A stretch of 64,000 nt of DNA from Acidithiobacillus acidisediminis (GTDB taxonomy: Bacteria; Pseudomonadota; Gammaproteobacteria; Acidithiobacillales; Acidithiobacillaceae): NCBI RefSeq assembly GCF_023277115.1, contig NZ_JALQCS010000001.1:1-64000 (forward strand). The letters are read 5' to 3'. Positions 9,841 through 20,457 of the stretch are shown piece by piece (position 1 is the first letter of the stretch; each line of letters opens with the position of its first letter). The translations under genes were made by a program, and so were the position numbers. The notes under the pieces are model-generated. The model saw only the letters and a program-made list of their open reading frames with translations, was not told where the DNA came from and ran no database searches.

Positions 9841-10178
9841 GAACGGATTCCGAAGTACAGAACGAGGGCGATAATGATCAATTCCCCCAGAAAAAGATAG
9901 AAAAGCATGGGTCGGCGCCGGGGCAATCCCCCTTGCTCGATGAGGGTACGTAACTGGCCGACTTCCCGTTGCAGGGCACGCAACTGTTCTGCCTGGGCGA
10001 GATCCTTGAGGCGCTCTTCCAGGACCTGATCAACAATGACCGCCGTGCCGGCGAGATTCTCTGCCGTTTTTCGGTCCGCGCCACGCTTGACATAGGTTTC
10101 GGCGAGACGTGAGATCAGTGGACCGGAATGGCGCAACAGCGGCCAAAGCTTCTGCAACCAGACGACGTTGACGTCCAC
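9837..10178 (-). CDS. Unknown small membrane protein between sucC and sucD
   Basis: A 113-residue protein: an amphipathic N-terminal half ([23 protein letters not shown]), a predicted coiled coil at about 50-80 ([20 protein letters not shown]), a short Arg/Pro linker, and one C-terminal transmembrane helix at about 91-110. This is tail-anchored topology with most of the protein probably in the cytoplasm. It starts one base after the sucC stop and overlaps the sucD start by four bases, so all three genes are translationally coupled. I do not recognise a family. It might tether succinyl-CoA synthetase to the membrane, but nothing in the sequence proves that. Confidence 0.75.
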   Translation of the reverse strand: MDVNVVWLQKLWPLLRHSGPLISRLAETYVKRGADRKTAENLAGTAVIVDQVLEERLKDLAQAEQLRALQREVGQLRTLIEQGGLPRRRPMLFYLFLGELIIIALVLYFGIRS

Positions 10179-10179
10179 G

Positions 10180-11343
10180 TCAAGCCTGGGCAGCCTCTAC
10201 CGCCTTACAGGCGGCATCCGTGAGCCCCGTAGCGGTAATCATGCGTAGACCACTGTCGCGCAGCATCGCCATCCCTTCCTCCTTGTTGGTGCCTTCCAGA
10301 CGCACCACCACCGGCAGATGGATGCCAACCTCATTCGCGGCCTGAATGATGCCCTGGGCCAGGAGATCACAGCGGGTAATGCCGCCAAAGATGTTGACCA
10401 GAATCGCCTTCACCCGTTGGTCAGAAAGAATGAGCTTGAAGGCCTGGGTGACCTTGTCCGCCGCGGCCCCACCGCCTACATCGAGGAAGTTGGCTGGTTC
10501 ACCGCCATGGAGCTTGATCAGATCCATGGTTGCCATAGCCAAACCAGCGCCATTCACCATACAGCCGATATTGCCATCCAGCGAGATATAATTCAGGCCA
10601 AATTGCCGCGCCGTGATCTCCCGCGGGTCCTGCTGGGTGGAATCGAAAAGCTCGTCTGACTCGGCATGGCGATACAGGGCGTTGTCATCCATCACCAGCT
10701 TGGCATCCAGGGCCAGCAGACGGCCTTCTTCGCTGAGAGCCAGGGGATTGATCTCTACCATCTGGGCATCCAGACGCTGCGCCAGGCGGACCATTCCCTG
10801 CATCACCTTGACCAGCTCTTGCACTGCTGCCGCCGGCAACTCCCAAGCAAAACCCAGGTCTCGGGCCTGATAGGGAAGAAAGCCGATGCCAGGCTCGAGG
10901 ACGATGCGTTGTATCGCTTCCGGGTGCTCCGCCGCAAGGGCTTCGATGTCCATCCCTCCCTGCGCCGAGCCGATGAAGGTAAGCCGTGCCGCCGCCCGAT
11001 CCACCAGCAGTGCCAGGTAAAACTCCCGCGCGATCTGGCTCGGTTCCTCGATCAGCAAGGCAGCGACGTGTTGCCCCTCGGGACCCGTCTGCGCCGTCAC
11101 CAAGCGTTTTCCCAGCAGAGACTGTGCGGCGGCCTCGACGGCAGCAATGCTGTTTACCCGCTGTACCCCACCGGCCTTACCCCGCCCCCCTGCATGCACC
11201 TGCGCCTTGACGACCCAGTCCCGCCCCCCCAAGGCGCGCGCCTGATTGATGGCTTCCTTGACAGAAAAGGCCGGTATCCCTCGGGGCACTGGCACGCCTT
11301 CCTCGGCGAGCAAGCGCTTCGCCTGATATTCATGCAAATTCAC
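10180..11343 (-). CDS. sucC: Succinyl-CoA ligase (ADP-forming) beta subunit
   Basis: ATP-grasp nucleotide-binding subunit of succinyl-CoA synthetase, 387 residues from a GTG at 11343. The N-terminus [20 protein letters not shown] is the family start. ATP-grasp features follow: [17 protein letters not shown], the Mg ligand region EINPLAL, and [13 protein letters not shown] near the C-terminus. The ORF is open upstream of the GTG, but only over the icd 3' end. Four bases separate it from the icd stop. Confidence 0.95.
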   Translation of the reverse strand: MNLHEYQAKRLLAEEGVPVPRGIPAFSVKEAINQARALGGRDWVVKAQVHAGGRGKAGGVQRVNSIAAVEAAAQSLLGKRLVTAQTGPEGQHVAALLIEEPSQIAREFYLALLVDRAAARLTFIGSAQGGMDIEALAAEHPEAIQRIVLEPGIGFLPYQARDLGFAWELPAAAVQELVKVMQGMVRLAQRLDAQMVEINPLALSEEGRLLALDAKLVMDDNALYRHAESDELFDSTQQDPREITARQFGLNYISLDGNIGCMVNGAGLAMATMDLIKLHGGEPANFLDVGGGAAADKVTQAFKLILSDQRVKAILVNIFGGITRCDLLAQGIIQAANEVGIHLPVVVRLEGTNKEEGMAMLRDSGLRMITATGLTDAACKAVEAAQA

Positions 11344-11347
11344 CGGG

Positions 11348-12616
11348 TCATGCCTCGATACGCCGCAACAAAGCGGCGGTAAATTCTGGCGTCGATAGGC
11401 CAGCACGTCCCTGCAAACTGGCCAGATCGCCGGTGACCTCGCCCGCAGCAATACAGGCTTCCATGGCTTGGACAACCCGTTGTGCCGGCTCGGACCAGCC
11501 CAGATGCACCAACAGCATCACCCCAGAGAGAATCAGCGAGCTGGGGTTGGCTTTGCCTTGGCCGGCAATGTCCGGCGCGGTGCCGTGGGTGGCCTCGAAA
11601 ATCGCATGGGTGTCGGAGAGATTGGCCCCTGGCGCCATGCCAATCCCCCCCACCTCCGCCGCCAGGGCATCGGAAATATAATCTCCATTCAGATTCAGGG
11701 TCGCCACCACATCGTAATCCTGCGGGCGCAAGAGGATCTGCTGCAGGAAGTTATCGGCAATCACATCCTTGATGATCAGCTTGCCGGCCTCTTGCGCCGC
11801 CTTTTCTGCCGCCGCGCCAGCGGCCTTGCCCTCAGATTTACTGATTTCGGCCTTCTGGCGCCAGGTAAAGACCCGATCGGCAAACTCCCGTTCTGCCAGG
11901 GCATAGCCCCAATCCCGAAAGCCACCCTCGGTAAACTTCATGATGTTCCCCTTGTGTACCAAGGTCACCGAGGAACGACCCTGGAGCAAGGCAAATTCGA
12001 TGGCACGCCGGATGAGGCGCTCGGATCCTTCCTGAGAAACCGGCTTGATGCCAATCGCTGACGTACCGGGGAAGCGAATCTTTTTCACGCCCATCTCGTT
12101 CTGCAGGAAAGCGATGACCTTTTCTGCCTCCGCCGTTCCGGCGCTCCATTCGATGCCAGCGTAGATGTCTTCCGAATTCTCGCGGAAGATCACCATGTCC
12201 ACATCCTCCGGTCGCTTCATGGGACTGGGCGTACCGGCAAAGTAACGCACCGGCCGTTGGCAGACATACAGGTCGAGATCCTGGCGCAGGGCGACGTTGA
12301 GACTGCGGATCCCGCCGCCGACGGGAGTTTCCAGGGGCCCCTTGATGGCTACATGGTAGCGCTGGATCGCGGCCATGGTCTCTTCGGGCAGATAGACTCC
12401 CGCACCAAATTTGGCAACCGCCTTTTGTCCGGCATAGAGTTCTTCCCAATGAATGCGCCGTGCCCCGGCAAAGGCCTTGGCAACGGCGGCATCGATGACC
12501 TGACGCATCGCCGGCGTGACATCGACACCGATGCCGTCGCCCTCGATGAAGGGGACGATCGGCTCGTTCGGGACGATGATCTGGCCCTGCGCATAGGAAA
12601 TCGCCGCAGCGCTCAT
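11348..12616 (-). CDS. icd: Isocitrate dehydrogenase, NAD-specific type by residues
   Basis: Oxidatively decarboxylates isocitrate to 2-oxoglutarate. The 422 residues match the bacterial homodimeric family: substrate loop [18 protein letters not shown] with Ser105, [14 protein letters not shown], and the metal aspartates in [14 protein letters not shown]. The cofactor pocket reads [10 protein letters not shown], with Asp349-Ile350 where E. coli NADP-ICDH has Lys344-Tyr345; the later Tyr391 and Arg395 equivalents are Gly396 and Ser400. These are the classic NAD-specificity residues, as in autotrophs with an incomplete TCA cycle. ATG overlaps the acn stop by four bases. Confidence 0.95.
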   Translation of the reverse strand: MSAAAISYAQGQIIVPNEPIVPFIEGDGIGVDVTPAMRQVIDAAVAKAFAGARRIHWEELYAGQKAVAKFGAGVYLPEETMAAIQRYHVAIKGPLETPVGGGIRSLNVALRQDLDLYVCQRPVRYFAGTPSPMKRPEDVDMVIFRENSEDIYAGIEWSAGTAEAEKVIAFLQNEMGVKKIRFPGTSAIGIKPVSQEGSERLIRRAIEFALLQGRSSVTLVHKGNIMKFTEGGFRDWGYALAEREFADRVFTWRQKAEISKSEGKAAGAAAEKAAQEAGKLIIKDVIADNFLQQILLRPQDYDVVATLNLNGDYISDALAAEVGGIGMAPGANLSDTHAIFEATHGTAPDIAGQGKANPSSLILSGVMLLVHLGWSEPAQRVVQAMEACIAAGEVTGDLASLQGRAGLSTPEFTAALLRRIEA

Positions 12617-14550
12617 GCCGTTTTCTCCAGTTGCTCACTCGCCCAGGACAAGGCCCCACCCTTACGGATCAACTCCAGGTCGCGCTCGCTGGCCAACTGC
12701 GGCTGAACGGCGATCTCCACGCCCTGCGTTACATCGCGCAGCTGCAGCGCCTGCCCCAACGCCAGGCCGCGAATATCGAGGATCAACTCGTCGCCTGCCT
12801 GCACCTTTTCGTAATCTGCGGCGTCGACGAAGGTCAGCGGCAGAATACCAAAATTGATCAGGTTAGCCAGATGGATGCGGGCAAAGGACTGCACCAACAC
12901 GGCTTTCACCCCCAAGTAGCGCGGTGCCAGGGCCGCATGCTCCCGACTGGAGCCCTGACCATAGTTGTGACCCGCGACGATGAAACCACCCCCAGAATTC
13001 TTCGCCCGACTGGGGAAGCCCTCATCCACCATATGAAAGACATATTCCGAAATGGCGGGGAGATTGGAGCGCAGCGGCAAGACCTTGGCGCCCGCCGGCA
13101 TGATATGGTCCGTGGTGATGTCGTCGCCGAGACGAATCAGGACACTGCCGCGGATCTCGGCGGGGGCAGCGCTGTTCACCGGCAGCTTGGCAATATTGGG
13201 ACCGCGCAAGACCTCTACCTTTTCGGGCTCGGCAGCGGGCGCGAGCACCATCCGGTCATCGACCAGGAACTGCTCGGGCAGTTCTACCTGGATGGGAGCA
13301 AGTCCCAGATCGCGAGGATCGGTAATTACCCCGGTCAGGGCGCAAGCAGCGCAGGTTTCGGGGCTGGCCAGGTAAACATTGGCGGTCTTGGTGCCGGAGC
13401 GGCCATAGAAATTGCGATTGAAGGATCGCACGGACACCCCTTCACTCGGCGGGGCAAAACCCATGCCGATACAGGGGCCGCACGCCGACTCCAGGATACG
13501 CGAACCAGCGCCGATGAACTGCAGCAAGCCGCCATCCTTCGTCACCATTTCCATGACCTGGCGCGAGCCCGGCGAGATCCCGAGGCTGACCCCGTCGGCC
13601 ACAACCTTGCCCTCCAGCATCTTGGCCACGGTCATGAGATCGGTATAGGAAGAATTGGTGCAGGAACCAATGGCCACCTGTGCCACCGGCGTCCCCGCCA
13701 CCTCGCGCACGGTCTTGACGTTGTCGGGGCTGTGGGGGCAGGCGATGAGGGGCTCCAAGGTGTCCAGATCGATCTCCAGGACCTCATCATAGGTCGCATC
13801 GGCGTCCGCCGCCCATTCCGACCAATCGCTTTCCCGCCCTTGCGCCGCGAGGTAGGCGCGGGTCACCGCATCGCTCGGAAAAACACTGGTGGTCGCGCCC
13901 AATTCGGCACCCATGTTGGTAATGGTAGAGCGGGCCGGCACCGACAGACTCGCCACCCCTGGGCCAAAGTATTCGAAGACCTTGCCCACTCCACCCTTGA
14001 CGGTCTTGCGCCGCAGCACCTCGAGGATAATGTCCTTGGCACTGACGTAGGGCTGCAGGCGCCCAGTCAGCTTGACGCCAATCACCTGGGGCATGTTGAG
14101 GTTGAAGGCCAGACCTCCCATGGCCAAGGCAATATCGAGACCGCCGGCACCAATAGCCAACATCCCGGCGCCACCGGATGTCGGCGTGTGGGAATCAGAA
14201 CCCAGCAGGGTCTTACCCGGTTTGGAGAAGCGCTCCAGATGTACCTGATGACAGATCCCATTGCCGGGGCGGGAAAAATGAATCCCGTATTTCGCCGCGA
14301 AGCTCTGCAAGAAGCGATGATCGTCGGCATTCTCAAAGCCCGACTGCAGCATGTTGTGATCCACATAGGAGACCGACAGCTCGGTACGCACCTTGGGCAA
14401 ACCCAGGGCCTCAAACTGTAGGTAGGCCATGGTCCCGGTGGCGTCCTGGGTCAGGGTCTGATCAATGCGAATGGAGATGGGACTTCCCGCCTGCATCTCC
14501 CCGCTAACGAGGTGGGCAGCAATGATCTTCTGGGTGACATTCTGGGCCAT
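12613..14550 (-). CDS. acn: Aconitate hydratase, short (about 645-residue) type
   Basis: Fe-S enzyme that interconverts citrate and isocitrate. The 645 residues carry the three cluster cysteines: Cys297 in GSCTNSS, and Cys357 and Cys360 in ACGPCIGMG. Active-site stretches include [12 protein letters not shown] and a C-terminal swivel domain with [13 protein letters not shown]. It is shorter than AcnA (about 890) and AcnB (about 860) and resembles the mitochondrial-like, Aquifex-type aconitases. First gene of the operon leading to icd, sucC, sucD, nadE and glnB. A ribosome site AAGGAG lies just upstream of ATG 14550. Confidence 0.93.
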   Translation of the reverse strand: MAQNVTQKIIAAHLVSGEMQAGSPISIRIDQTLTQDATGTMAYLQFEALGLPKVRTELSVSYVDHNMLQSGFENADDHRFLQSFAAKYGIHFSRPGNGICHQVHLERFSKPGKTLLGSDSHTPTSGGAGMLAIGAGGLDIALAMGGLAFNLNMPQVIGVKLTGRLQPYVSAKDIILEVLRRKTVKGGVGKVFEYFGPGVASLSVPARSTITNMGAELGATTSVFPSDAVTRAYLAAQGRESDWSEWAADADATYDEVLEIDLDTLEPLIACPHSPDNVKTVREVAGTPVAQVAIGSCTNSSYTDLMTVAKMLEGKVVADGVSLGISPGSRQVMEMVTKDGGLLQFIGAGSRILESACGPCIGMGFAPPSEGVSVRSFNRNFYGRSGTKTANVYLASPETCAACALTGVITDPRDLGLAPIQVELPEQFLVDDRMVLAPAAEPEKVEVLRGPNIAKLPVNSAAPAEIRGSVLIRLGDDITTDHIMPAGAKVLPLRSNLPAISEYVFHMVDEGFPSRAKNSGGGFIVAGHNYGQGSSREHAALAPRYLGVKAVLVQSFARIHLANLINFGILPLTFVDAADYEKVQAGDELILDIRGLALGQALQLRDVTQGVEIAVQPQLASERDLELIRKGGALSWASEQLEKTA

Positions 14551-14620
14551 GGGACTACTCCTTCGCTAAGCGGCGGACCATAAGAAAGAATAATGACAAA
14601 AGCCTCTACCCGCATGCAAG

Positions 14621-16021
14621 TCAGACCCAAGCTTCGGCATGCTGCAAACGACGCAAGGTTTCCTCGCGCCCCAGGACCGCCAGAGTCTGATCCAGCGGCG
14701 GCGAAACCGCGCAGCCAGCAACCGCCACCCGTAACGGCTGGGCAATCTTGCCCAGCTTACCCTCGGCATGTTCCGCCGCCAGGGCCTGCAATACGGCATG
14801 CAGATCTGCAGCGGACCAGGACGGCAGAGCCGCCAAGGCTGTCTGCGCCGCCTGTAGCAGGGCAGCACGGCCCAGCAGATGCTTTTCTCGATCCTTTTCT
14901 TCCGCCTGCTGCGGCGCGCGGTAGAACAGTACAGCCGCCGCGGCCATCTCGACCAAAGTCTTGGCCCGCTCGCGTAGCAGGGGTACCACTGCCGTCAATG
15001 CCGGCCCCGCTCCCAGCTCCCTCTCTTCGATGCCCTGCACAAATAGATAGGGACGGAGATGGTCTGCCAAACTGACGTCGTCCAGCATCTGTAGATGCTG
15101 GGCATTCAGCCAGAGGAGCTTTTCCGGATTGAAGGCGGAGGCCGCTTTATGCACGTCCGTGATCCGGAAATGCGCCAGCATCTCTGCCCGCGTGAATACC
15201 TCTTGATCGCCATGCGCCCAGCCGAGGCGCAAGAGAAAATTGAGCAGGGCATCGGGGAGAAAACCCTGCTCACGGTATTCGAGCACGCTCACCGCCCCAT
15301 GCCGTTTCGACAATTTCTGCTTGTCTGGCCCAAGAATCATGGGAACATGGGCATACTGCGGCACAGCAGCACCCAGGGCCTGCAGGATCTGCATCTGCCG
15401 CGGGGTGTTGTTGAGGTGATCGTCGCCGCGGATAACCTGGGTGATTCCCATATCCCAATCATCGACAACCACGCAGAAATTATAGGTAGGTGTACCGTCC
15501 GAGCGGGCAATGATGAGATCGTCGAGCTCGCGATTCTGGAACCGTACCGTACCATGGATGAGATCTTCCACCACCGTCTCGCCATCATCGGGGCTGCGAA
15601 ACCGGATAACCGGCTGCACCCCGGGGACCGGCGCCTGCCGCTTGCGGCAACGACCATCGTAACGAGGCTTCTCGCCACGGGCGCGTTGTTCTTCCCGCAT
15701 GGCGTCCACTTCTTCTCGACTGCAGTAGCAATGATAGGCGGTACCAGCCGCCAGCATCTGCGCCAGGACTTCGCGATAGCGTTCCATACGCTGCATTTGG
15801 TAGAAAGGCCCTTCGTCCCAGTCGAGGCCGAGCCACTGCATACCCTCCAGGATCGCTGCCGTTGCCTCGGGCGTGGAGCGCTCAAGATCGGTATCTTCGA
15901 TGCGGAGAATGAACCGCCCTTGCTGCTGGCGGGCATGCAGCCAGGAATAAAGCGCCGTGCGAACGCCGCCAATATGAAGATAACCAGTGGGGCTGGGGGC
16001 AAAGCGAGTTCGCACGGGCAT
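14621..16021 (-). CDS. gltX: Glutamyl-tRNA synthetase
   Basis: Class I synthetase charging tRNA-Glu, 466 residues. HIGG (16-19) and KLSKR are the ATP-binding signatures. A zinc-knuckle pattern is seen: Cys-X-Cys in YHCYCSREEVD, followed by the Tyr-X3-Cys motif YDGRC. Acidithiobacilli are known to have two GluRS copies with different tRNA preference; the sequence alone does not let me say which this is. It is transcribed alone, with about 70 bases to acn and a 280-base divergent gap to the MltD-type gene. Confidence 0.95.
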   Translation of the reverse strand: MPVRTRFAPSPTGYLHIGGVRTALYSWLHARQQQGRFILRIEDTDLERSTPEATAAILEGMQWLGLDWDEGPFYQMQRMERYREVLAQMLAAGTAYHCYCSREEVDAMREEQRARGEKPRYDGRCRKRQAPVPGVQPVIRFRSPDDGETVVEDLIHGTVRFQNRELDDLIIARSDGTPTYNFCVVVDDWDMGITQVIRGDDHLNNTPRQMQILQALGAAVPQYAHVPMILGPDKQKLSKRHGAVSVLEYREQGFLPDALLNFLLRLGWAHGDQEVFTRAEMLAHFRITDVHKAASAFNPEKLLWLNAQHLQMLDDVSLADHLRPYLFVQGIEERELGAGPALTAVVPLLRERAKTLVEMAAAAVLFYRAPQQAEEKDREKHLLGRAALLQAAQTALAALPSWSAADLHAVLQALAAEHAEGKLGKIAQPLRVAVAGCAVSPPLDQTLAVLGREETLRRLQHAEAWV

Positions 16022-16072
16022 CGCGTCAGAGTCCTTTTCTGCAGGGTTTGGCAGGCATCACGCCCTCATCAT

Positions 16073-16092
16073 AGCAGGGATCACGCCCTGCT
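16073..16092. repeat. Inverted repeat in the gltX / mltD divergent region
   Basis: AGCAGGG (16073-16079) and CCCTGCT (16086-16092) form a perfect 7-bp stem around ATCACG. The decamer ATCACGCCCT also occurs just upstream at about 16057-16066. The 280-base gap 16022-16303 holds this repeat and one good promoter for the plus-strand gene; I see no tRNA or small ORF in it. The repeat could be an operator or a leader hairpin for gltX. Confidence 0.4.
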
Positions 16093-16162
16093 CTCTATGC
16101 GCACAGGGGAGCGCAGCCTCAGCACTCAAACCATAGGAATTTTTGATAGTGCATAATCTGCA

Positions 16163-16191
16163 TTGACGAGCATCGGCGTTGCCCCTAGTAT
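16163..16191 (+). promoter_or_regulatory. Sigma-70 type promoter for the MltD-type gene
   Basis: TTGACG (16163-16168) and TAGTAT (16186-16191) are separated by 17 bases, close to the sigma-70 consensus in sequence and spacing. A 5' leader of about 105 bases would precede the ATG at 16304, which has a strong AAGGAGA ribosome site. Confidence 0.6.
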
Positions 16192-16303
16192 CGGCTGGAC
16201 CAGTCTTGGGCTGCGTGCTCCAGCGTTTTGTTTATATTTGCTAAAAACCTGCAGATTTGGTCAGGGTGCATGGTCGGGGCGCCCTCACCAAAGAAGGAGA
16301 AGT

Positions 16304-18127
16304 ATGCGAAAATCGGTGATCGCCCTGTCTACGAGCTGTGCCTTGCTTGCAACGCCACTGGCCTGGGCCAATAACAATACCTCCGCGGTACCATCCGCGA
16401 AGAATCATCCAGAAACTCTTTCGCAACTGATTGCCAGGCTGCAGCCTGGGACGGCAGCAACACCTGCTCCAGAATCCTCTGGCCAGACCAGCGACGGCTC
16501 TGGATTGCTGCAGGAATTTCACCACCTGCAACTTGCTGATGCGGGCTTACAAGAGCAGCAAGAAAGTATTTGGACGAGCCTGATATCCGGCTTTCGCATC
16601 AGTGATGTCTCCCGACCGCGGGTAGCGAAGTGGCGTGGCTGGTTTCTGCAACACCAAGGCAAACTCGAAGAAATCCTGCACAATTCTCGTCCCTTCCTCT
16701 ACTATGTTGCCAATGCGGTTCACGAACGCGGCATGCCCATGGAACTGGCACTGTTGCCGGCCATTGAAAGTGGCTACAACCCGAAGGCCTTCTCTCCCGC
16801 TGCGGCTGCCGGCCTGTGGCAGTTCGTCCCCGGAACGGCGAGAAACTTTGGCTTGCAGAATACCCGCTGGGGCGACCCACGCCTGAGCCTTACGGCCTCT
16901 ACCAACGCCGCCCTCGACTATCTCTCTTATCTCTACAATTATTTTGGTGGCAATTGGCTCCTCGCCATCGCCGCCTACAATGCCGGGCAAGGGACCGTCT
17001 CGGCCGCCATCCAACAGAATGTCGCTGCTGGGCAGCCAACGGATTTCTGGGATCTGAATCTTCCCAGCCAGACGGAGAATTATGTCGCTGAACTCCTCGG
17101 CTTGGCACAGGTGATCCAAAATGCGCAAGCCTATCATGTCGATCTGCCCAGCATTCCCAACACCGCTCATATTGCCCTGGTGCACACGCCAAAACGCGTG
17201 AATCTGCAAGTTGCGGCACACTTGATGGGCGTCTCCGAAACGGAGTTGCAGCGTCTCAATGCCGGCCTGAGCTATGGGGTGGTACCTGCGGGTTACTCCC
17301 TGGTGGTTCCCAAGGACAAGGCCAAGGCATTGCGCACGGCACTCCTGCAGATGCCCACCCAAGCCGTCGCAGCGCCGGTTGCGGTAGCCGCGCCGCCGCC
17401 CCAGCCGGTACCCGCCGTGCACTACACCGCGGTGCGATCCGGCGAAACCTTGTCCCAGGTTGCCCTGCGTAGTGGGGTTTCGACTCTCGATCTGGAACGG
17501 TGGAATCACATTCGCTCGCCGCGTGACCTGCAGGTGGGCCAGCGTCTGGCCATCTATGGCGGAAGGCCTACCACCATCGCCACTGGGTATCATCAGACCA
17601 TTACCGTCCGTCCCGGCGAAAGCCTATGGCAGCTGGCGCAACGTGCCGGAACCAGCGTGACCGCCCTGGCCCAGGCCAATGGGATCAACACCCAAAGCAT
17701 CCTCCATCCGGGACAAAAGCTGCGCTTGCCCGGTGCTCACCTGGAGACCGCCGTGTATTCCGCCCCGCAGGGCGGTGGCAGTATCCGGGTGCGACTCGGC
17801 GAAACCCTATGGCAGATCGCGCAGCGGGCCGGGGTTAGTGTGACTGCGCTAAGCTCATACAATGGACTACACGGCAACAGTATTCTGCATCCTGGCCAGG
17901 TCCTGCGCTTACCCGCGCGCGGGACGGTAGTGGCAGCCTTGAGCGCCCGTCAGGAGCGTCTCGCCACCGGGCCGCGGGCCACGACCTACGTTGTACGACC
18001 CGGCGACACCGTCTGGCAGATTGCCCAGCAATTCCACGTTTCGGCCCACGCCGTCGTACAATGGAATCGCTTAGCCTCGGCAACTGATATTCAACCGGGG
18101 AAACACCTCACCATTTTCCTGCGTTGA
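16304..18127 (+). CDS. mltD: Membrane-bound lytic murein transglycosylase D with LysM repeats
   Basis: Cleaves peptidoglycan glycan strands to 1,6-anhydromuropeptides in the periplasm. From ATG 16304 the product has 607 residues: a signal peptide ending near PLAWA, then an SLT domain with the catalytic Glu in [16 protein letters not shown] and the [10 protein letters not shown] motif. Four clear LysM repeats follow (starting near [32 protein letters not shown] and [10 protein letters not shown]), plus one degenerate LysM-like segment before them. No lipobox is evident. Its products would feed the NagZ-AmgK-MurU recycling genes also in this window. Confidence 0.92.
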   Translation: MRKSVIALSTSCALLATPLAWANNNTSAVPSAKNHPETLSQLIARLQPGTAATPAPESSGQTSDGSGLLQEFHHLQLADAGLQEQQESIWTSLISGFRISDVSRPRVAKWRGWFLQHQGKLEEILHNSRPFLYYVANAVHERGMPMELALLPAIESGYNPKAFSPAAAAGLWQFVPGTARNFGLQNTRWGDPRLSLTASTNAALDYLSYLYNYFGGNWLLAIAAYNAGQGTVSAAIQQNVAAGQPTDFWDLNLPSQTENYVAELLGLAQVIQNAQAYHVDLPSIPNTAHIALVHTPKRVNLQVAAHLMGVSETELQRLNAGLSYGVVPAGYSLVVPKDKAKALRTALLQMPTQAVAAPVAVAAPPPQPVPAVHYTAVRSGETLSQVALRSGVSTLDLERWNHIRSPRDLQVGQRLAIYGGRPTTIATGYHQTITVRPGESLWQLAQRAGTSVTALAQANGINTQSILHPGQKLRLPGAHLETAVYSAPQGGGSIRVRLGETLWQIAQRAGVSVTALSSYNGLHGNSILHPGQVLRLPARGTVVAALSARQERLATGPRATTYVVRPGDTVWQIAQQFHVSAHAVVQWNRLASATDIQPGKHLTIFLR

Positions 18128-18152
18128 CAGGATTTACGGAGCAGCGAAAAAC

Positions 18153-18926
18153 ATGGGATTTTTGCAGAAAAAACAGGCCCTGGTCGTCGGCGTTGCTAAT
18201 GAGCGGTCGATCTGTTGGGGTATCGCCCAGGCCATGGCGCGTGAGGGTGCCGAGGTCTTGCTGACCTATCAGAGCGAGCGCACCCAGAGTCGGGTGGAAG
18301 ACTTGGCGGCGCAGATTGGCGCCCCTGCTCCTCTGCCCCTCGATCTTCTGGATGAGGGCCAGGTAAACGCCGTTGTCGCCGATCTGCAGCAGCGCTGGGG
18401 CGGCCTGGACATTGCCATCCATGGCGCCGCCTTCGCGCCGAAAAGCGAGCTCTCGGGAAACTATGCTGACGTCACCTCGCGGGAGGGCTTTCGTGTTGCC
18501 CACGAAGTGTCCTCCTACAGCTTTACTGCCCTGGCGCAGGCGGTGCGACCCTTGATGCAGAATCGCCACGGCGCCCTGCTTTCGCTGAGTTACCTCGGTG
18601 CCGAGCGGGCAATGGCCAACTACAACGTCATGGGGCTCGCCAAGGCGAGCCTGGAAGCTGGCGTGCGCTACCTCGCCCATGCCCTGGGCCCGGAAGGCAT
18701 TCGCGTCAATGCCATCTCGGCGGGCCCGATCCGTACCCTGGCGGCAAGCGGCATCAGTGAATTTCGCAGTATCCTCGATCACTATGCCGAACATGCCCCG
18801 CTGCGCCGTAATGTCAGCCAAGAGGAAGTGGGCAATGCGGCCGCCTTCCTCTGTTCTGATCTTGCCTCTGGCATCACTGGTGAGATTACCTACGTCGACG
18901 CCGGGTACAACATCGTCGGCTTTTAA
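18153..18926 (+). CDS. fabI: Enoyl-ACP reductase (NADH), FabI type
   Basis: Last step of the fatty acid elongation cycle. The 257-residue short-chain dehydrogenase has the divergent FabI cofactor motif [13 protein letters not shown] and the active-site pair Tyr157 and Lys164 in YNVMGLAK, with Tyr147 before it as in E. coli. It follows the MltD-type gene by 25 bases with a GGAG ribosome site. Its TAA stop overlaps the tal stop on the other strand within a TTAA. Confidence 0.95.
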   Translation: MGFLQKKQALVVGVANERSICWGIAQAMAREGAEVLLTYQSERTQSRVEDLAAQIGAPAPLPLDLLDEGQVNAVVADLQQRWGGLDIAIHGAAFAPKSELSGNYADVTSREGFRVAHEVSSYSFTALAQAVRPLMQNRHGALLSLSYLGAERAMANYNVMGLAKASLEAGVRYLAHALGPEGIRVNAISAGPIRTLAASGISEFRSILDHYAEHAPLRRNVSQEEVGNAAAFLCSDLASGITGEITYVDAGYNIVGF

Positions 18927-20011
18927 GCGCGGCGCTTCTCGACCTCATCCAGCATCGCCTCGAAGGCCTGGGAGAAGGCATCCAGGCCCTCTTGCTGCAG
19001 TTGTGGAGCTACCTCGCCGTTGAGATCGATACCAAGGTCCGTCAACGCGGCGAGGGTGGCCTCGGCCTCCACCAAACCTTCGCTCAATCTCGCTGCCAGG
19101 CTTCCATGATCCCGCAACTTGGCCAAAGTAGCATCGGGCAGGGTGTTGATGGTTTCTGGACCGATCAACGGCTCCACATAGAGCAGATCGGAATAGGCCG
19201 CATTCTTGGTGCTGGTGCTGGCCCACAGCAAGTACTGCGGCCGTCCTCCTGCCGCCTTCAGACGGGAGAAGCTGGCGCCGTGGAAGGTCTCCTGGTAGAT
19301 GGCGTAGGCCTTTTTCGCCAGCGCGACGGCAGCTTGACCACGCAGAGCCAGAGCCCTCTCGCTGCCAATTTCCTCCAGACGCGCATCGACCAGGGTATCG
19401 ACGCGGGAGAGAAACAGGCTGGCCACGGCCTTCACCCGCCCCGGATCGCCCCCCCCGTCCATCCAGGCCATGAGGCCCTCCTGATAGGCAGCGAAGACCT
19501 CTCGCACATGCTCTAGACCAAACATCAGGGTGACATTGACCGAAATTCCCCGCCCGATCAGGGTGCGCAAGGCGGCAATCCCCGGCGGGGTCGCAGGCAC
19601 CTTGATCAGCAGGTTGTCCCGCTGCACAATGCCGCGCAGTCGCTCCGCTTCAGCCACCGTTGCCGATTCGTCCAAGGCCAAACGCGGCGATTCCTCCCAG
19701 CTCACCCAACCATCGTCACCATGGCTACTATCATGGATTGGGCGCAACAGATCGCAGGCCATTTGCAGATCCACCTTGACCATCTGCTCGTACAGACGTT
19801 CCGCCGACTCCGCTGGACGCGCCAAATCCTCCTGATAATAGGGGCTTTCGTGGATCGCCTTCTGAAAGATGCTGGGGTTGGAGGTGACGCCAGAGACCCC
19901 ATCTTCGGCAATGTAACGGGCCAGGATTCCGTCATGAATCAGGGTACGGGAAAGGTTGTCGAGCCACAGGCTCTGTCCCAGTCGCGTACGCACTTCTCGT
20001 AAATCAGCCAT
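18923..20011 (-). CDS. tal: Transaldolase (long, about 360-residue type)
   Basis: Transfers dihydroxyacetone units in the pentose phosphate pathway. The protein has 362 residues from ATG 20011 (364 from ATG 20017). The later start is preferred because GAGGAG lies about eight bases before it, but only two or three before the first. Signature segments are [13 protein letters not shown], the Schiff-base region [16 protein letters not shown] (Lys in IKVPAT) and [11 protein letters not shown]. The length matches the actinobacterial/cyanobacterial-type family. It is convergent with fabI with overlapping stops. Confidence 0.92.
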   Translation of the reverse strand: MADLREVRTRLGQSLWLDNLSRTLIHDGILARYIAEDGVSGVTSNPSIFQKAIHESPYYQEDLARPAESAERLYEQMVKVDLQMACDLLRPIHDSSHGDDGWVSWEESPRLALDESATVAEAERLRGIVQRDNLLIKVPATPPGIAALRTLIGRGISVNVTLMFGLEHVREVFAAYQEGLMAWMDGGGDPGRVKAVASLFLSRVDTLVDARLEEIGSERALALRGQAAVALAKKAYAIYQETFHGASFSRLKAAGGRPQYLLWASTSTKNAAYSDLLYVEPLIGPETINTLPDATLAKLRDHGSLAARLSEGLVEAEATLAALTDLGIDLNGEVAPQLQQEGLDAFSQAFEAMLDEVEKRRA

Positions 20012-20040
20012 CAGCATTTCTCCTCAAGCAATTCCGCCTA

Positions 20041-20457
20041 TCAGTCTAGTGCAGAAATGTGTGGAGGAGCGGATTCTGGATGGCAGCGTATCGCTTCTTG
20101 TGCGCCTTGTGCCACCGCCTCCGCCAGGCCCTCCCAGCGCTCACGGCGCGAGAGCGCACGCAGCAGCATGGGCAGGCTCAATCCATAGACCACCCGCACC
20201 CACGGGTAATCCCAGTCTCTGGGCAAGGCATTCGCCGGGCTGGCACCGCGAATATCGCAGAGAATCAAGAGCGGATGGTGCGCATGCGCAGCCTTGATCA
20301 GGGTCTCCAGTTCGCTCCGCAGCAGTGCCAAATCATCGCCCATTGGCGCCAGGACCAGCAGATCCTCTGGCGGAGTCCCATAGATTTTCTCGACCACCTC
20401 GGCCAAGGCCGCACCCAGTCCTGCATGGGTGAGCAGCAACACACGCACCAAACTCAA
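20041..20457 (-). CDS. PTS mannose-type EIIA domain protein
   Basis: A 138-residue single-domain EIIA(Man) protein. The phosphorylatable His11 is in LLTHAGLGAALAEVV, and LILCDIRGASPANAL matches the second family motif. The start is TTG at 20457, overlapping the rapZ stop (TTGA). No EIIB, IIC or IID gene is present, so it is probably regulatory rather than a sugar transporter part. In related genomes HPr and EI genes usually follow; here the next gene is tal. Confidence 0.85.
   Translation of the reverse strand: MSLVRVLLLTHAGLGAALAEVVEKIYGTPPEDLLVLAPMGDDLALLRSELETLIKAAHAHHPLLILCDIRGASPANALPRDWDYPWVRVVYGLSLPMLLRALSRRERWEGLAEAVAQGAQEAIRCHPESAPPHISALD

Noticed and set aside
12631-14421. 596-residue plus-strand open frame opposite aconitase
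   Set aside because: High G+C leaves long shadow frames; composition is His/Gly/Arg/Gln-rich without motifs, and the aconitase on the other strand has all cluster cysteines.
14551-14620. Sigma-70 promoter for the acn operon (TTGCAT, CATTAT, minus strand)
   Set aside because: Only three and four of six bases match consensus with 18-bp spacing; not strong enough to list.
18909-18950. Hairpin AAGCG-CGG-CGCTT at the fabI/tal junction as a terminator
   Set aside because: Five-base stem with a three-base loop and no U-run; too weak to call.
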